Source: a bacterium (lineage in GTDB: Bacteria; Zhuqueibacterota; QNDG01; JAGLOF01). From it: a stretch of DNA of 64,000 nt. Under the pieces are notes generated by a model. It saw only the letters and a program-made list of their open reading frames with translations. It had not been told where the DNA came from and ran no database searches. The stretch spans positions 62,001 through 126,000 of the forward strand of contig JAFGRY010000004.1 of the NCBI GenBank assembly GCA_016934955.1, in the 5' to 3' direction. Positions 54,554-63,692 of the stretch are shown here, in pieces (the first letter of the stretch is position 1; each line of letters starts with the position of its first letter). A program made the position numbers and the translations under genes.

Positions 54554-55306
54554 ATGAGATGGTCACGGCATCATATCGAAATAGAATCGAGCATCATTTC
54601 ACTTCTCTGCAAAGGAATGACCGGGGAAGGCATTCGGCGCGTTGGGGCCGCACGGGCCGAGCTAAAACGGTATATGCGGGAAAACGCCGGATTCGCCGAG
54701 ACTCATACACCCTGGCCGCCGGATCAGTCGGCGCCTGCCGGTGTGAGGAGCATGATCACCGCGGCGGCCGCGGCGGGAACGGGCCCCATGGCCGCGGTGG
54801 CCGGAATGATCGCCCGAACCTGTCTCGAAGGTGTGCTGGCTGAGGGAAATCGTGAAGCGATCGTCGATAACGGCGGAGATATCGCTCTTAAAATAGTTGA
54901 ACCGGTTATCGTGGGACTGTATGCCGGCAGGGGATTTCCCCCTCACCTGGGGTTTTACATCGAACCCCGGGAGAGCATTCTGGGTATCTGCACTTCGGCG
55001 GGGACCGTCGGGCATTCGTTCAGTTACGGGGCGGCTGATGCCGCGGTGGTTTTTTCTGAGGATGTCGTGCTTGCCGATGCCGCCGCCACGGCGCTGGGGA
55101 ACCGCATCAGTTGCAGTGATGACCTTCATCACTGTTTTGACGCGCTGAAAGAGGTGCAGGGCATCGAAGGTGCGGTAGCCGTTATGCAGGGGAAGATCGG
55201 TCTCTGGGGCACGGTACCGGAGATTGTCACCGCCACGTATGACCCGGATCTGATCACCAGAGGCCGGCTTGTGAGGGGGACAGAGAATATTAACGATAAG
55301 GAGTAA
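54554..55306 (+). CDS. UPF0280/COG2122 protein of homocysteine biosynthesis
   Basis: 250 residues. ApbE-like UPF0280 family: IEIESSIISLLCKG, RAELKRYMRENAGFAETHTP, the hallmark GTGPMAAVAGMIAR, VDNGGDIALKI, and ILGICTSAGTVGHSFSYGAA followed by AVVFSEDVVLADAAATALGN. In Methanosarcina and Desulfovibrio, COG2122 proteins are required, with DUF39, for making homocysteine from aspartate semialdehyde and sulfide; the chemical role is not settled. The ATG directly follows the terminator T-run and has no normally spaced SD. Two bases separate its stop from the aspartokinase start. Confidence 0.88.
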   Translation: MRWSRHHIEIESSIISLLCKGMTGEGIRRVGAARAELKRYMRENAGFAETHTPWPPDQSAPAGVRSMITAAAAAGTGPMAAVAGMIARTCLEGVLAEGNREAIVDNGGDIALKIVEPVIVGLYAGRGFPPHLGFYIEPRESILGICTSAGTVGHSFSYGAADAAVVFSEDVVLADAAATALGNRISCSDDLHHCFDALKEVQGIEGAVAVMQGKIGLWGTVPEIVTATYDPDLITRGRLVRGTENINDKE

Positions 55307-55308
55307 TA

Positions 55309-56712
55309 ATGATTGTCAGTAAATTCGGAGGATCATCACTGAGGGATGCGGCCGGATGTGCCGCCATTGCCGACATTATCTGTGAAAAGAACAGCGGGGA
55401 TGCCGTCATTGTACTTTCGGCACTCCAGGGTGTGACCGACAGACTGGCGCAGGCGGTTTCCGCCTCGCTGGACAACTGGGAATCAGCTGAACTAATACGT
55501 GCGGATATCGAATGCCTGCATGCGACGATTGCGGGTGAATGCATAAAGCGCGACGATATCCGCTCCGAGGTGCTGTCCGCTGTCAGCGCTGTACTCGCAC
55601 GGCTCGGAAGGCTGCTGCGGGGTGTCGGGTACACCGGTGAAGCGACACCGAGAGTCAAAGATGAAATTATGAGTATGGGAGAGCGGCTTTGCGTACGAAT
55701 TATGGCCGGGCTGATCAGCGACAGGGGCGTGCCGGTCACCTGGTATGATGGTGATGCAATTCCCCTGATCGCGCGGGGAGAATGGGGCTGCGGCAGCGGA
55801 GACATTGCCGGCATCAGGGAGGGATTGCCCCCGGTTTTTGCTTCACGCGGGCGTGATGACGGACCTGTGCTGGTAACCGGTTACTTCGGACGGAGAGCGA
55901 GCGGCGAAGCACTGACCTTCGGAAGGGGGGGATCGGATTATGTCGCCGCGCTGCTGGCGGATGCCCTGCAGGCTGAAAAGCTGGAAATATGGAAGGACGT
56001 GGACGGATTTCTCAGCGGGTCACCGGAGATGATCGATGACACAAGGTTCATTGAGCGACTCTCGTATGACGAGGCCGCTGAACTCGCCTATTTCGGGGCG
56101 AATATCCTGCATCCCCGCACTGTTGAACCGCTGCTGGACCGGTCCGTTCCCATCGAAATAAAAAACACGTTCCGTCCCCAAAGACGGGGCACCTGGATAG
56201 CCGCACGGGGTGAGGTCAGTTCCGGAATCGTTAAAAGCGTCACCTGCGACAGGAATGTCGCGCTGCTGAGAATTCACGGCCCGGATGTCGGCTACACCAT
56301 CGGACTGCTCTCGACGCTGGTGACAACGCTGGCAGGCCGCTCCATCAACATCAGATCGGTGATGACTTCCCAGACCTGCATCAATATTCTGCTCGACAGA
56401 CCCGATCTTGACACGGCCTGCCGCATGCTCACATCTCTCCATCCTGAAGGGATCGATATAATCGAACCCGAGGCCGATATCGGACTGGTGGCCGTGGTCG
56501 GACAGGGTTTGCTGGAATCACGGCACTGTCTGTCGGATATCATGACATCCCTGTATGAATCGGCGGTGCACGTGGAAATGATCATCAGCGGTGCCTCGAA
56601 AGTCGCGGCCTACATCATCGTCCCCCTGCATGAAATGGAAGCATCAGTGAGGATCGTTCACAATATCATGCTGGCAAAACAGCGAGCCGGAGAAGGAGTG
56701 GCCTGTGAGTAA
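55309..56712 (+). CDS. Aspartate kinase with C-terminal ACT domains
   Basis: 467 residues. Kinase domain with VSKFGGSSLRD, RVKDEIMSMGERLCVRIMAG, TFGRGGSDYVAALLADALQA, WKDVDGFLSGSPEM and YFGANILHPRTVEP, then two ACT regulatory domains (about 305-370 and 385-455). It makes aspartyl phosphate, first step to aspartate semialdehyde. Being placed between the two homocysteine genes it is probably a pathway-dedicated isozyme, so inhibition by Met or SAM rather than Lys/Thr is a reasonable guess. Overlaps the DUF39 gene by 8 bp. Confidence 0.95.
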   Translation: MIVSKFGGSSLRDAAGCAAIADIICEKNSGDAVIVLSALQGVTDRLAQAVSASLDNWESAELIRADIECLHATIAGECIKRDDIRSEVLSAVSAVLARLGRLLRGVGYTGEATPRVKDEIMSMGERLCVRIMAGLISDRGVPVTWYDGDAIPLIARGEWGCGSGDIAGIREGLPPVFASRGRDDGPVLVTGYFGRRASGEALTFGRGGSDYVAALLADALQAEKLEIWKDVDGFLSGSPEMIDDTRFIERLSYDEAAELAYFGANILHPRTVEPLLDRSVPIEIKNTFRPQRRGTWIAARGEVSSGIVKSVTCDRNVALLRIHGPDVGYTIGLLSTLVTTLAGRSINIRSVMTSQTCINILLDRPDLDTACRMLTSLHPEGIDIIEPEADIGLVAVVGQGLLESRHCLSDIMTSLYESAVHVEMIISGASKVAAYIIVPLHEMEASVRIVHNIMLAKQRAGEGVACE

Positions 56713-57871
56713 AACATATGAAGAAATTAACGATAAAATCAGGAAACGGCAGGCGATCGTGGTCACCGCGGAGGAGATCGTGCACATCGTGGCCCGCAGA
56801 GGCATTGAGCGGACGGCCCGGGAGGTGGATGTGGTTACCACGGGAACATTCGGTGCCATGTGCTCATCCGGTGCATTTTTTAATATCGGACACTCCCGCC
56901 CCCGCATCAACGCTTCCAGGATCTGGCTGAACGGTGTTGAAGCCTATGCGGGCATTGCCGCCGCGGACTGCTATCTCGGAGCGACGAAACGGTCGGATGA
57001 CCGGCGCTACGGCGGCGGACATGTCATTCATGAACTGGCGGCGGGGGGCAGGGTCGGGCTGCGTGTTGAAGGTCATGGCTCTGACTGTTATCCGGGCAAG
57101 TGTCTCGAGCGAACCGTGTCCCTGGAGGAGATGCCGGATGCGTTTCTCTTTTGCCCCAGAAACGGCTATCAGAATTACAATTGCGCGGTGAACTTATCGG
57201 GCAGGCCAATCCACACCTACATGGGTGTGCTGAAGCCCAGGCTGGGGAACGCCACCTACAGCGGGGCCGGCTCTCTGAGCCCGCTGATAAACGATCCGTT
57301 TTTTCGTACGATCGGTATCGGAACCAGAATATTTCTGGGCGGCGGCATCGGATACGTTACCGGTCCCGGTACACAGCATAATCCCGACCCACCCCGGCTG
57401 GCAAACGGTGTACCCGCACGCCCGGCGGGGACCATAGCCGTGACCGGCGATCTCAAACAGATGAAGGGGACATGGCTCAAAGGCGTCCATATTCGCGGAT
57501 ACGGCACAAGCCTGATGGTCGGGCTCGGCATTCCCATACCGCTGCTCAATGAAGAAGTACTTCGATTCACCGCGGTCTCCGACGATCACATCCATGTGCC
57601 GGTTATTGATTACAGCAGTGATTACCCCGATATGACCGGCGATATTATCGATGAGGTTTCCGTTGCCGAGATCAGAGCAGGCAGCATCACCATCGAGCGC
57701 CGACATATTCCCGTGTATTCACTGTCAAACCAGAAGAAAGCGCGCATGATAGCGCTGCTGCTGAAAGAGTGGATCGAGTCTGGCAGATTTCAGGTGAGCA
57801 GTCCGGTGGCGGGAATCCCGGCTGTCGACCCGGAGCACAATCCCTCTCCGGCCGAGGACGGGACGCCATGA
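56705..57871 (+). CDS. DUF39/COG1900 homocysteine biosynthesis protein (aspartate semialdehyde sulfurtransferase)
   Basis: 388 residues. Matches the DUF39 family: TYEEINDKIRKRQAIVVTAE, GTFGAMCSSGAFFNIGHS (C53), LNGVEAYAGIAAADCYLGAT, GHGSDCYPGKC (C128, C133) and GGGIGYVTGPGTQHNP. With COG2122 and, in many species, a NIL-ferredoxin protein, it sulfurises aspartate semialdehyde directly to homocysteine, bypassing homoserine activation. The conserved Cys probably carry the sulfur. There is no CBS domain pair and no NIL-ferredoxin gene beside it; that partner must be elsewhere. Ends 42 bp from the convergent cheY gene. Confidence 0.9.
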   Translation: MSKTYEEINDKIRKRQAIVVTAEEIVHIVARRGIERTAREVDVVTTGTFGAMCSSGAFFNIGHSRPRINASRIWLNGVEAYAGIAAADCYLGATKRSDDRRYGGGHVIHELAAGGRVGLRVEGHGSDCYPGKCLERTVSLEEMPDAFLFCPRNGYQNYNCAVNLSGRPIHTYMGVLKPRLGNATYSGAGSLSPLINDPFFRTIGIGTRIFLGGGIGYVTGPGTQHNPDPPRLANGVPARPAGTIAVTGDLKQMKGTWLKGVHIRGYGTSLMVGLGIPIPLLNEEVLRFTAVSDDHIHVPVIDYSSDYPDMTGDIIDEVSVAEIRAGSITIERRHIPVYSLSNQKKARMIALLLKEWIESGRFQVSSPVAGIPAVDPEHNPSPAEDGTP

Positions 57872-57913
57872 GAGTGACCCCCGGGCACGATGATTACTCT
57901 CATGGCGGTGGAG

Positions 57914-58291
57914 TTACTTCGCGCTGCCGCCGTTCAGGGCTTTTGAAATAGCTGAAATAATTCGATCTTTGGAGAACGGTTTGAGAATGTAGTCTTTGAC
58001 GCCCATTTCAATGCACTCGGAGAGCAGTTTTTCCTGACCGAGAGCAGTGACCATAATGATGCGGGCATCAGGATCATGGCTGAGTATCTCACGCGCGGCT
58101 TCCACACCGTTCTGGACATCCATGGTGATGTCCATGGTGACGAGATCCGGTTTGATCTCATCGTACTGTTTTACCGCTTCCTGTCCGTTTGTCGCCTCAA
58201 AGAGTTCAAACTCATCATTATCTTTAAGGTTGCTTTTGATAATGTTTCGCATGACACGCGCATCATCGACAACGAGAATGGTGCGTTTCAT
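57914..58291 (-). CDS. cheY: CheY response regulator of the classical array
   Basis: 125 residues, a single receiver: VVDDARVMRNIIKSNL, D54 in LVTMDITMDVQNG, MVTALGQEKLL and Lys in ILKPFSKDR. This is the CheY type found with CheC/CheD/CheX systems (Thermotoga, Bacillus and spirochete style). GGAGGAACC lies before the ATG. Last gene of the minus-strand operon, directly after the phosphatase gene, so the signal output and its off switch are made together. Confidence 0.92.
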   Translation of the reverse strand: MKRTILVVDDARVMRNIIKSNLKDNDEFELFEATNGQEAVKQYDEIKPDLVTMDITMDVQNGVEAAREILSHDPDARIIMVTALGQEKLLSECIEMGVKDYILKPFSKDRIISAISKALNGGSAK

Positions 58292-58325
58292 AGATGGTTC
58301 CTCCGTATAGGTAATAAAATATGCA

Positions 58326-58835
58326 TTATGAATGTATTTCCAGATCTTTATGAAAGATTTTTTTTATGGCGAAGTGAACCCCGATCTTGCCGGCCGGGGT
58401 GCGCATTTCCACCATCAGCGGCGCCATCTGGATAAGCTGCAGGGTATAATCGCTCCCGTGAATGATAGAGGGCGGCGAAATGTAGAGTTTTGTGCCCTGG
58501 CTGTTCAATGCCGTTGAGATGTTCCCCGCCAGGATATTCATCCACTCGCCGATGACGTCGAAGAACATCTCGCCGTATGACGACATCTCATCTTCCATGT
58601 CCATGGCATTCACCAGATCTCTGGCCGTGCTTTCAGTGAGCCGGTAGGCAATGACCCCCTCATGGTTTTCGCCTATGACACCGGTGACCACAGCGACTTC
58701 ATAGCCGTCAAAGTCATCCGTCTTGAAGGACATTTTACCCCGGTTCGTCTCGATCATGAATAAACTGCTGAAGACCTGGCTGAATGTAGCGAGAATTGTA
58801 TCGACCAGGGTGGTATCGATTGAATCCGCGTTCAT
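58326..58835 (-). CDS. cheX: CheX-like CheY-P phosphatase
   Basis: 169 residues. The CheC/CheX/FliY phosphatase signature (Glu, then Asn three later) is seen in FFDVIGEWMNILAGNISTAL, and the fold ends with the typical PLMVEMRTPAGKIGVHFAIK strand. One signature copy, as in CheX. It dephosphorylates CheY-P. CheC is encoded two genes upstream, so two phosphatases act on the same array. Good match in context; the distinction from CheC is by the single active site. Confidence 0.85.
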   Translation of the reverse strand: MNADSIDTTLVDTILATFSQVFSSLFMIETNRGKMSFKTDDFDGYEVAVVTGVIGENHEGVIAYRLTESTARDLVNAMDMEDEMSSYGEMFFDVIGEWMNILAGNISTALNSQGTKLYISPPSIIHGSDYTLQLIQMAPLMVEMRTPAGKIGVHFAIKKIFHKDLEIHS

Positions 58836-58919
58836 GGTACTCCTCTTGTCTGTTTCTACACATTAATTCCGGGTTATGTTACTGACAGCGGCCGGGCACG
58901 GCGTACGGCTGCCGCCGGG

Positions 58920-59408
58920 TCAGCTGTTACCGGCAGTCTGCCAGCTGTTGCTCAGATTGGTTATCTCGATTTCACCGGTATCGCAATCAAAGACAACACG
59001 CCGGCCGGTATCGCCGCCGATATCTTCACGGTGTATGGACAGCCGGAACATACCCAGTTCCTTTTTTACCGCTTCAAAATTTTCGATGCCGATAGGTTTT
59101 CTGCCGCCGTTCGAGAGCCTGCTGCCGAAGAGTGAGGCGCCGCCGATCAGCGAGGCGATCAGATCCTCTCTATTGCAGCCCATCTCGCTCATGCGTGCAA
59201 ACAGCGCCTGCACCGCGGTGTCCGCGTATTTGCCCTCGCCGTCGCTGTCGGTATGTCCGGTCTTCTTCGGCATCATGATATGCACCATACCCCCGATCTT
59301 TTTATAGCGGTCCCAGATGCAGAGCGCGATACAGGAACCGACCACCGTCTTCAACGTTCCGGGTGACTCGAGCACGCCTATTTCGGCGATTTTTATAAAT
59401 TGGTCCAT
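58920..59408 (-). CDS. cheD: Chemoreceptor glutamine deamidase CheD
   Basis: 162 residues. Catalytic C26 in VVGSCIALCIWD and H43 in GGMVHIMMP match the papain-like CheD site; the core GGASLFGSRL and IGIENFEAVKKEL also fit. CheD deamidates receptor glutamines and binds CheC, which releases it in response to CheY-P. The cheC gene lies 9 bp upstream in transcription order, consistent with that partnership. An 84-bp space separates it from the CheX gene. Confidence 0.93.
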   Translation of the reverse strand: MDQFIKIAEIGVLESPGTLKTVVGSCIALCIWDRYKKIGGMVHIMMPKKTGHTDSDGEGKYADTAVQALFARMSEMGCNREDLIASLIGGASLFGSRLSNGGRKPIGIENFEAVKKELGMFRLSIHREDIGGDTGRRVVFDCDTGEIEITNLSNSWQTAGNS

Positions 59409-59417
59409 GCTGTCTTC

Positions 59418-60017
59418 TCAATCATCGATGAGCGCGTCGGGCAACTGTTCCTGTGGCGAAATGACCATGAATCGAACGTGAAACTGGCCCATCTGTTTTT
59501 CTCTCAGCAAAACGTCGGCGCAGAGAACCACCTTGTCGAGATATTCATGCTGCAGAAGGATCTCCTCCAGAATCGCGCCGAGCATATCGAATGTATTGAT
59601 CGGTGTCGTCGGATGCCCTTCCACACTGTATTTGTCCGCGAGCACATTGATAAAACAGCTCCCGAGAATATTGTTCACTTCTCCGATGCCCGCGATGACA
59701 TCGTCATTGACCGCCATGTCGGCCTCAGGATCCTCTCCGCTGAGAATGTTGTAGAGGGCGACCCCTTCGGCCTCGGATATAAGAAGAACCACATCCATAT
59801 GGACGATATCCCGCAATTTGAGGATCGAGGCGAAATAGGCGGCATCATCACTGCTCCTGTTTTCACGGATGAAACGATCGCCTTCGATGAAGTTGAGAAA
59901 ATATCGTGAAATCGAAATTTCCTTGCCCGTGAGAGCGGAAAGATGAGCACTGGCCTGAACAAACGTCTCGTTGAGGTACTTCTGTAAGGCGTCATTCCGG
60001 ATCGTTGCTGTTTTCAT
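59418..60017 (-). CDS. cheC: CheC-like CheY-P phosphatase
   Basis: 199 residues from ATG 60017, preceded by AAAGG; the frame stays open to 60083, which would overlap the cheA region. The main signature is GIGEVNNILGSCFINVLADK (Glu/Asn pair), followed by DMLGAILEEILLQHEYLDKV. CheC enzymes are slow CheY-P phosphatases that sequester CheD. A first active-site copy is poorly kept, so activity may be modest. Directly ahead of cheD. Confidence 0.87.
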   Translation of the reverse strand: MKTATIRNDALQKYLNETFVQASAHLSALTGKEISISRYFLNFIEGDRFIRENRSSDDAAYFASILKLRDIVHMDVVLLISEAEGVALYNILSGEDPEADMAVNDDVIAGIGEVNNILGSCFINVLADKYSVEGHPTTPINTFDMLGAILEEILLQHEYLDKVVLCADVLLREKQMGQFHVRFMVISPQEQLPDALIDD

Positions 60018-60048
60018 AGCGGTACCTTTTGCACATTCACTCTCTTCG

Positions 60049-62136
60049 TTAATGTGATGGGTTATCGTCTTCCATTTCGGCAATGTCAGGCGTACTGCCG
60101 GCGGAACGCAACAGTCTCAGCGAATCGATAACCAGGACGATGCTGCCGTCACCCATCACCGCTGCCCCCGATATGCCGTTTACGGAACGGTAATGGGTCT
60201 CCAGCGGTTTCAGCATGACATCCTGCTTTCCCAGGATCCTGTCAACGATGATGCCGATGTGTTCTTCAAGCACATTGATGACCAGCACAGGCATGAGTGC
60301 ATGTCCGCCGGCGGGTTCGGTCTTCCGGGATCCGGGGTTCAGTGTTTCGCGCAGATCGATGAGCGGCAGGAGCGAATCCCGATGGCTGATGACATTGACG
60401 CAGTCATGGGTGCTGATTTCGCTGTATGCAATTTTTATCGTTTCCTGAATGTCGAGTATGGGAACTGCGTATTTTTCACCGGCGCTTTCTATGACAACGA
60501 CGGTGGTTATCGCCAGCGTCAGCGGCAGTACAATGGTAAACTCTGTTCCCTCACCGGGGGCGGTGCTGACTGTAACACTGCCGTTCAGGGCCGATATGGC
60601 CGTTTTGACGACGTCGAGCCCTACACCTCGCCCGGAAACCGAGCTTACCCGGCCGCTGGTGCTGAAACCGGGTTCGAATATATACTGAAGTATGTCATCT
60701 TCATCCATCAGATCGAGCGTGGAAGTTGGGGCAAGCCCGAGTTTTGCCGCTGTGCTTTTTACTTTCTCAAGATCGATGCCCTGTCCGTCATCTTTCATGG
60801 AAATACGGACGTGGTTTCCCAGCTGGGCTGCCGAGAGCACTATCGTGCCGCGAGCCGCTTTGCCCTGCCTGCTGCGCAGCGCCGGTGTCTCGATTCCATG
60901 GTCAACCGCGTTTCGAATCATGTGCCGGAGCGGGTCTCCGATACTGTCGATGACATTTTTGTCGAGTTCAGTGCTGCTGCCGCTGAGGACGAGATCGACA
61001 TCCTTGTTTTCAGTTCTGGATACGTCCCGCACGACCCGCCTGAGATTGTTAAAGGTGGGGCCGATGGGAATCATACGGGCTTTCATGACACTGTTCTGGA
61101 GATGGGATGATATTTTTGCCAGATTGTCCGTGAGCAGGCTTAACTCGTAATGACTGTCGTTTGTCGTCCCTCCTGTCGCGATGGTTTTTTCCAGCGTCTT
61201 CAGGCCGGAATTGAGGATAACCAGCTCACCCACGAGATGCAGGAGATCATCAAGGCGCTTGACGGGAATACGAATGGTCTGACTGACGGTGATCTGGTCG
61301 AGCTCGCTGCCGTCCTCCCCGGCTGCGGGCGCATAGAGCGCTTCCTGGACCTTTTCCCCGGTCTGCCGGAACTCGATGGGAACCTCGGGATCGATGATTT
61401 CCGTTATCTGCAGGGACCTGAGCAAATCGACATCAGCTGTTTCTTCAAGTTCACTCTGCCGGACCCGGGACATGACAACGACACAGAAGGTGCCGTCGAA
61501 TGTGTTTGATCTGATGACCTCATCCTCTGGGTAGCGGGCGACGACGTTCGTTTTCTTTTTCAGCAGGTTCAGGATCAGATCGGCCCGAAGCGATTTAATT
61601 CTTTCTTCGTCGGAAATTTCAAATACCAGGGCGTAACAGCGGGATCCTGTTTTCCGCTCCTTTTTAATGATGCTCTTTTCTTTCTTCTGCAGTGTAAAGG
61701 AGTGGGAGGGAGGGGCCAGGACCTCTTCCCCCGCTTCTTTCATACCGGCCCATTCGGTGGTGATCTGCAGTATTTTGTTGGTCATCGGCCTCAGATCGAT
61801 ATCCGATTCCTGCCCCTGCTTGGCTTTCCCGATGTAGTACTGCAGTGTGTCATGGGTCTCAAAGAGCACATCCATGATCACATCATCCAGCATGATTGTG
61901 CCGTTCTGCACTGTCTGTACAAGATCTTCCGCGGTGTGGGTAAAAATGCCGAGATCGTTTAAACCGACGGCGGCCGCTGAGCTCTTCAATGTATGCAGCA
62001 CCCGGAAGATGGCGTCGACATGGCTTTTACTTTTTTTGTCCTTTTCCAGATGGATAAGATTGTCATTGAGAATGGTCAGGTGATCTTCCGTCTCTTCAAA
62101 AAAGGAATCCCTGAATTCAGCATATGTTTTACTCAT
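60049..62136 (-). CDS. cheA: Chemotaxis histidine kinase CheA of the classical array
   Basis: 695 residues: Hpt/P1 with H48 (LHTLKSSAAAVG; the usual Gly after Lys is Ser), a P2-like region (about 165-250), P3 dimerisation with IRIPVKRLDDLLHLVGELVI, P4 ATPase (LRHMIRNAVDHGIETPALRS, MKDDGQGI, SGRGVGLDVVKTAISALNG) and P5 CheW-like domain (TTVVVIESAGEKYAVPILDI). No receiver, unlike the 36.8-kb CheA. It phosphorylates the CheY and CheB-type partners; no cheB is seen in this part of the operon. Overlaps the cheR gene by 8 bp. Confidence 0.96.
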   Translation of the reverse strand: MSKTYAEFRDSFFEETEDHLTILNDNLIHLEKDKKSKSHVDAIFRVLHTLKSSAAAVGLNDLGIFTHTAEDLVQTVQNGTIMLDDVIMDVLFETHDTLQYYIGKAKQGQESDIDLRPMTNKILQITTEWAGMKEAGEEVLAPPSHSFTLQKKEKSIIKKERKTGSRCYALVFEISDEERIKSLRADLILNLLKKKTNVVARYPEDEVIRSNTFDGTFCVVVMSRVRQSELEETADVDLLRSLQITEIIDPEVPIEFRQTGEKVQEALYAPAAGEDGSELDQITVSQTIRIPVKRLDDLLHLVGELVILNSGLKTLEKTIATGGTTNDSHYELSLLTDNLAKISSHLQNSVMKARMIPIGPTFNNLRRVVRDVSRTENKDVDLVLSGSSTELDKNVIDSIGDPLRHMIRNAVDHGIETPALRSRQGKAARGTIVLSAAQLGNHVRISMKDDGQGIDLEKVKSTAAKLGLAPTSTLDLMDEDDILQYIFEPGFSTSGRVSSVSGRGVGLDVVKTAISALNGSVTVSTAPGEGTEFTIVLPLTLAITTVVVIESAGEKYAVPILDIQETIKIAYSEISTHDCVNVISHRDSLLPLIDLRETLNPGSRKTEPAGGHALMPVLVINVLEEHIGIIVDRILGKQDVMLKPLETHYRSVNGISGAAVMGDGSIVLVIDSLRLLRSAGSTPDIAEMEDDNPSH

Positions 62137-62995
62137 TGTGACCCCGGCCGAGACGTTTGGTTTCCATGGTAGATTGCTCTTTTTTGAATACAGTCGGTTG
62201 TATGTACTTCAATTCGGTCCTGCTCTGGATAAAGTTGTCCGCATAGCCCACGACAAGGTATCCGTTGGACTCAAGCGCCTGATAGAGATTCTCCGCAACA
62301 ATCTGTTTGCTTTCTTTGTTGAAGTAGATCATGGCATTGCGGCAGAGAATGATGTCCATCGTGCCGTAGGGGAACGGTTTCAACAGATTCCGGCAGTGAA
62401 AAGAAACCTTGTCTCTTATTTCATCCGTGAGCGTATAGAGATCCTCTTCCGCATCATACCGGAAATACTTTTTTTTCAACGAGGCCGGCATTTTCGCTAC
62501 TGCGTAGGGCTTGAATACTCCCTGCCTGGCCCGCTGAATCATCGCATTGCTGATATCCGTCCCGATAATGGTAATGTTCCAGGAACGATAGAGCGCCGGC
62601 CGTTCCTGGAAGGTTATTGCCAGTGAGTAGGGCTCTTCGCCCGATGAACAGGCGGCGCACCATATGCTGAGGGTCTTTACACCTTTCGCCTTTTGTTGTT
62701 GCATCAGCTCGGGAACAATCGTGTCATGAATATAATCGAAATGTTCCGGATTACGGAAAAAATATGTTTCGTTCGTTGTAAGGGCATCGACGAATTCGAT
62801 CAATTCCTTCTTGCCGGCGGGGCTGTTCATCAGCAGGTCACAGTAATCCTGAAAATTGTCGAATCCGTGCACGGCAAGCCGTTTTCTCAGCCGGTTGTTC
62901 ACCAGCGCCGTCTTACAGTCCCGCAGGTGGACGCCGGTCTGATCGTACATCAGTTTTTGAATGCACTGGAATTCTTTTGTTTTCACATTTATCAT
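62129..62995 (-). CDS. cheR: Chemotaxis receptor methyltransferase CheR
   Basis: 288 residues, normal CheR length without TPR. N-terminal helices (LMYDQTGVHLRDCKTALVNN), then NETYFFRNPEHFDYI, SAM-binding WCAACSSGEEPYSLAITF, IIGTDISNAMIQRARQG and MDIILCRNAMIYFNKESKQI. It methylates receptor glutamates. With CheD present and no visible CheB, adaptation may depend on CheC-CheD or on a CheB outside the window. Overlaps cheA. Confidence 0.95.
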   Translation of the reverse strand: MINVKTKEFQCIQKLMYDQTGVHLRDCKTALVNNRLRKRLAVHGFDNFQDYCDLLMNSPAGKKELIEFVDALTTNETYFFRNPEHFDYIHDTIVPELMQQQKAKGVKTLSIWCAACSSGEEPYSLAITFQERPALYRSWNITIIGTDISNAMIQRARQGVFKPYAVAKMPASLKKKYFRYDAEEDLYTLTDEIRDKVSFHCRNLLKPFPYGTMDIILCRNAMIYFNKESKQIVAENLYQALESNGYLVVGYADNFIQSRTELKYIQPTVFKKEQSTMETKRLGRGHNE

Positions 62996-63066
62996 CGTTC
63001 TGTTCCGCCCTCAACTCCCCTGATCGAGGTTCTGTGGTGCCGTTTCTCCTGCCTGCAGCGGCTGCA

Positions 63067-63660
63067 TTACCTGCTTCTTTTTCCTGTCTTCTTCGGGGCT
63101 GCCTTTTTCTGCGTCTTCGGGGCCTGTCCGGAAGATGCATCGTTTTCCGCTGTTTCCTCCTGTTGGCGTATCTTCTCCCTGAGCTTGTCTATCTCCCTGA
63201 GCTGTATTATCTCTCCGTCGGTCAGTATTTTCCGTATGTTGAGGAGAATGACGAGTCCGCTTTCAGTTTTTCCCAGACCCTTGATGTAGGGCCTGATGTC
63301 TGCCGAGGTCATTTCCGGCGGATCTTCGATGCGGTCATCCGGTATGCGGATGATCTGATCGACATGATCAACGATGGCGCCGATGATTTTTTCTTCGACT
63401 TCAAAAACAACGATCCTGTTTTGTTTCTCAGCCTGTTTTTGCGGGAGTCCGAATTTTTTTCTCAGATTGATCACCGGTATGACATTGCCGCGTAAATTGG
63501 TCACACCTTCGATAAAATCGGGCGTTTCAGGAACATGTGATATCGGGCCCAGACGGATGATTTCCAGCACCTGGAGAATGTCGACACCAAAGTCCTCATT
63601 GCCCAGCTGAAAAACCACGACCTGAGTTGTGGAAACGATTTCTTTTCTTTTCTCTTGCAT
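63067..63660 (-). CDS. cheW: CheW adaptor of the classical array
   Basis: 197 residues. CheW fold: TQVVVFQLGNEDFGVDILQV, GVTNLRGNVIPVINLRKKFG, EVEEKIIGAIVDHVDQIIRI and IKGLGKTESGLVILLNIRKI. The C-terminal 45 residues are a Lys/Gln/Ala-rich tail absent from minimal CheW proteins. Lies between the receptor and cheR genes; 71 bp without a gene separate it from cheR. Confidence 0.93.
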   Translation of the reverse strand: MQEKRKEIVSTTQVVVFQLGNEDFGVDILQVLEIIRLGPISHVPETPDFIEGVTNLRGNVIPVINLRKKFGLPQKQAEKQNRIVVFEVEEKIIGAIVDHVDQIIRIPDDRIEDPPEMTSADIRPYIKGLGKTESGLVILLNIRKILTDGEIIQLREIDKLREKIRQQEETAENDASSGQAPKTQKKAAPKKTGKRSR

Positions 63661-63692
63661 GAAGCGTCCCTCATCAAACAGTGTGCATTCTC

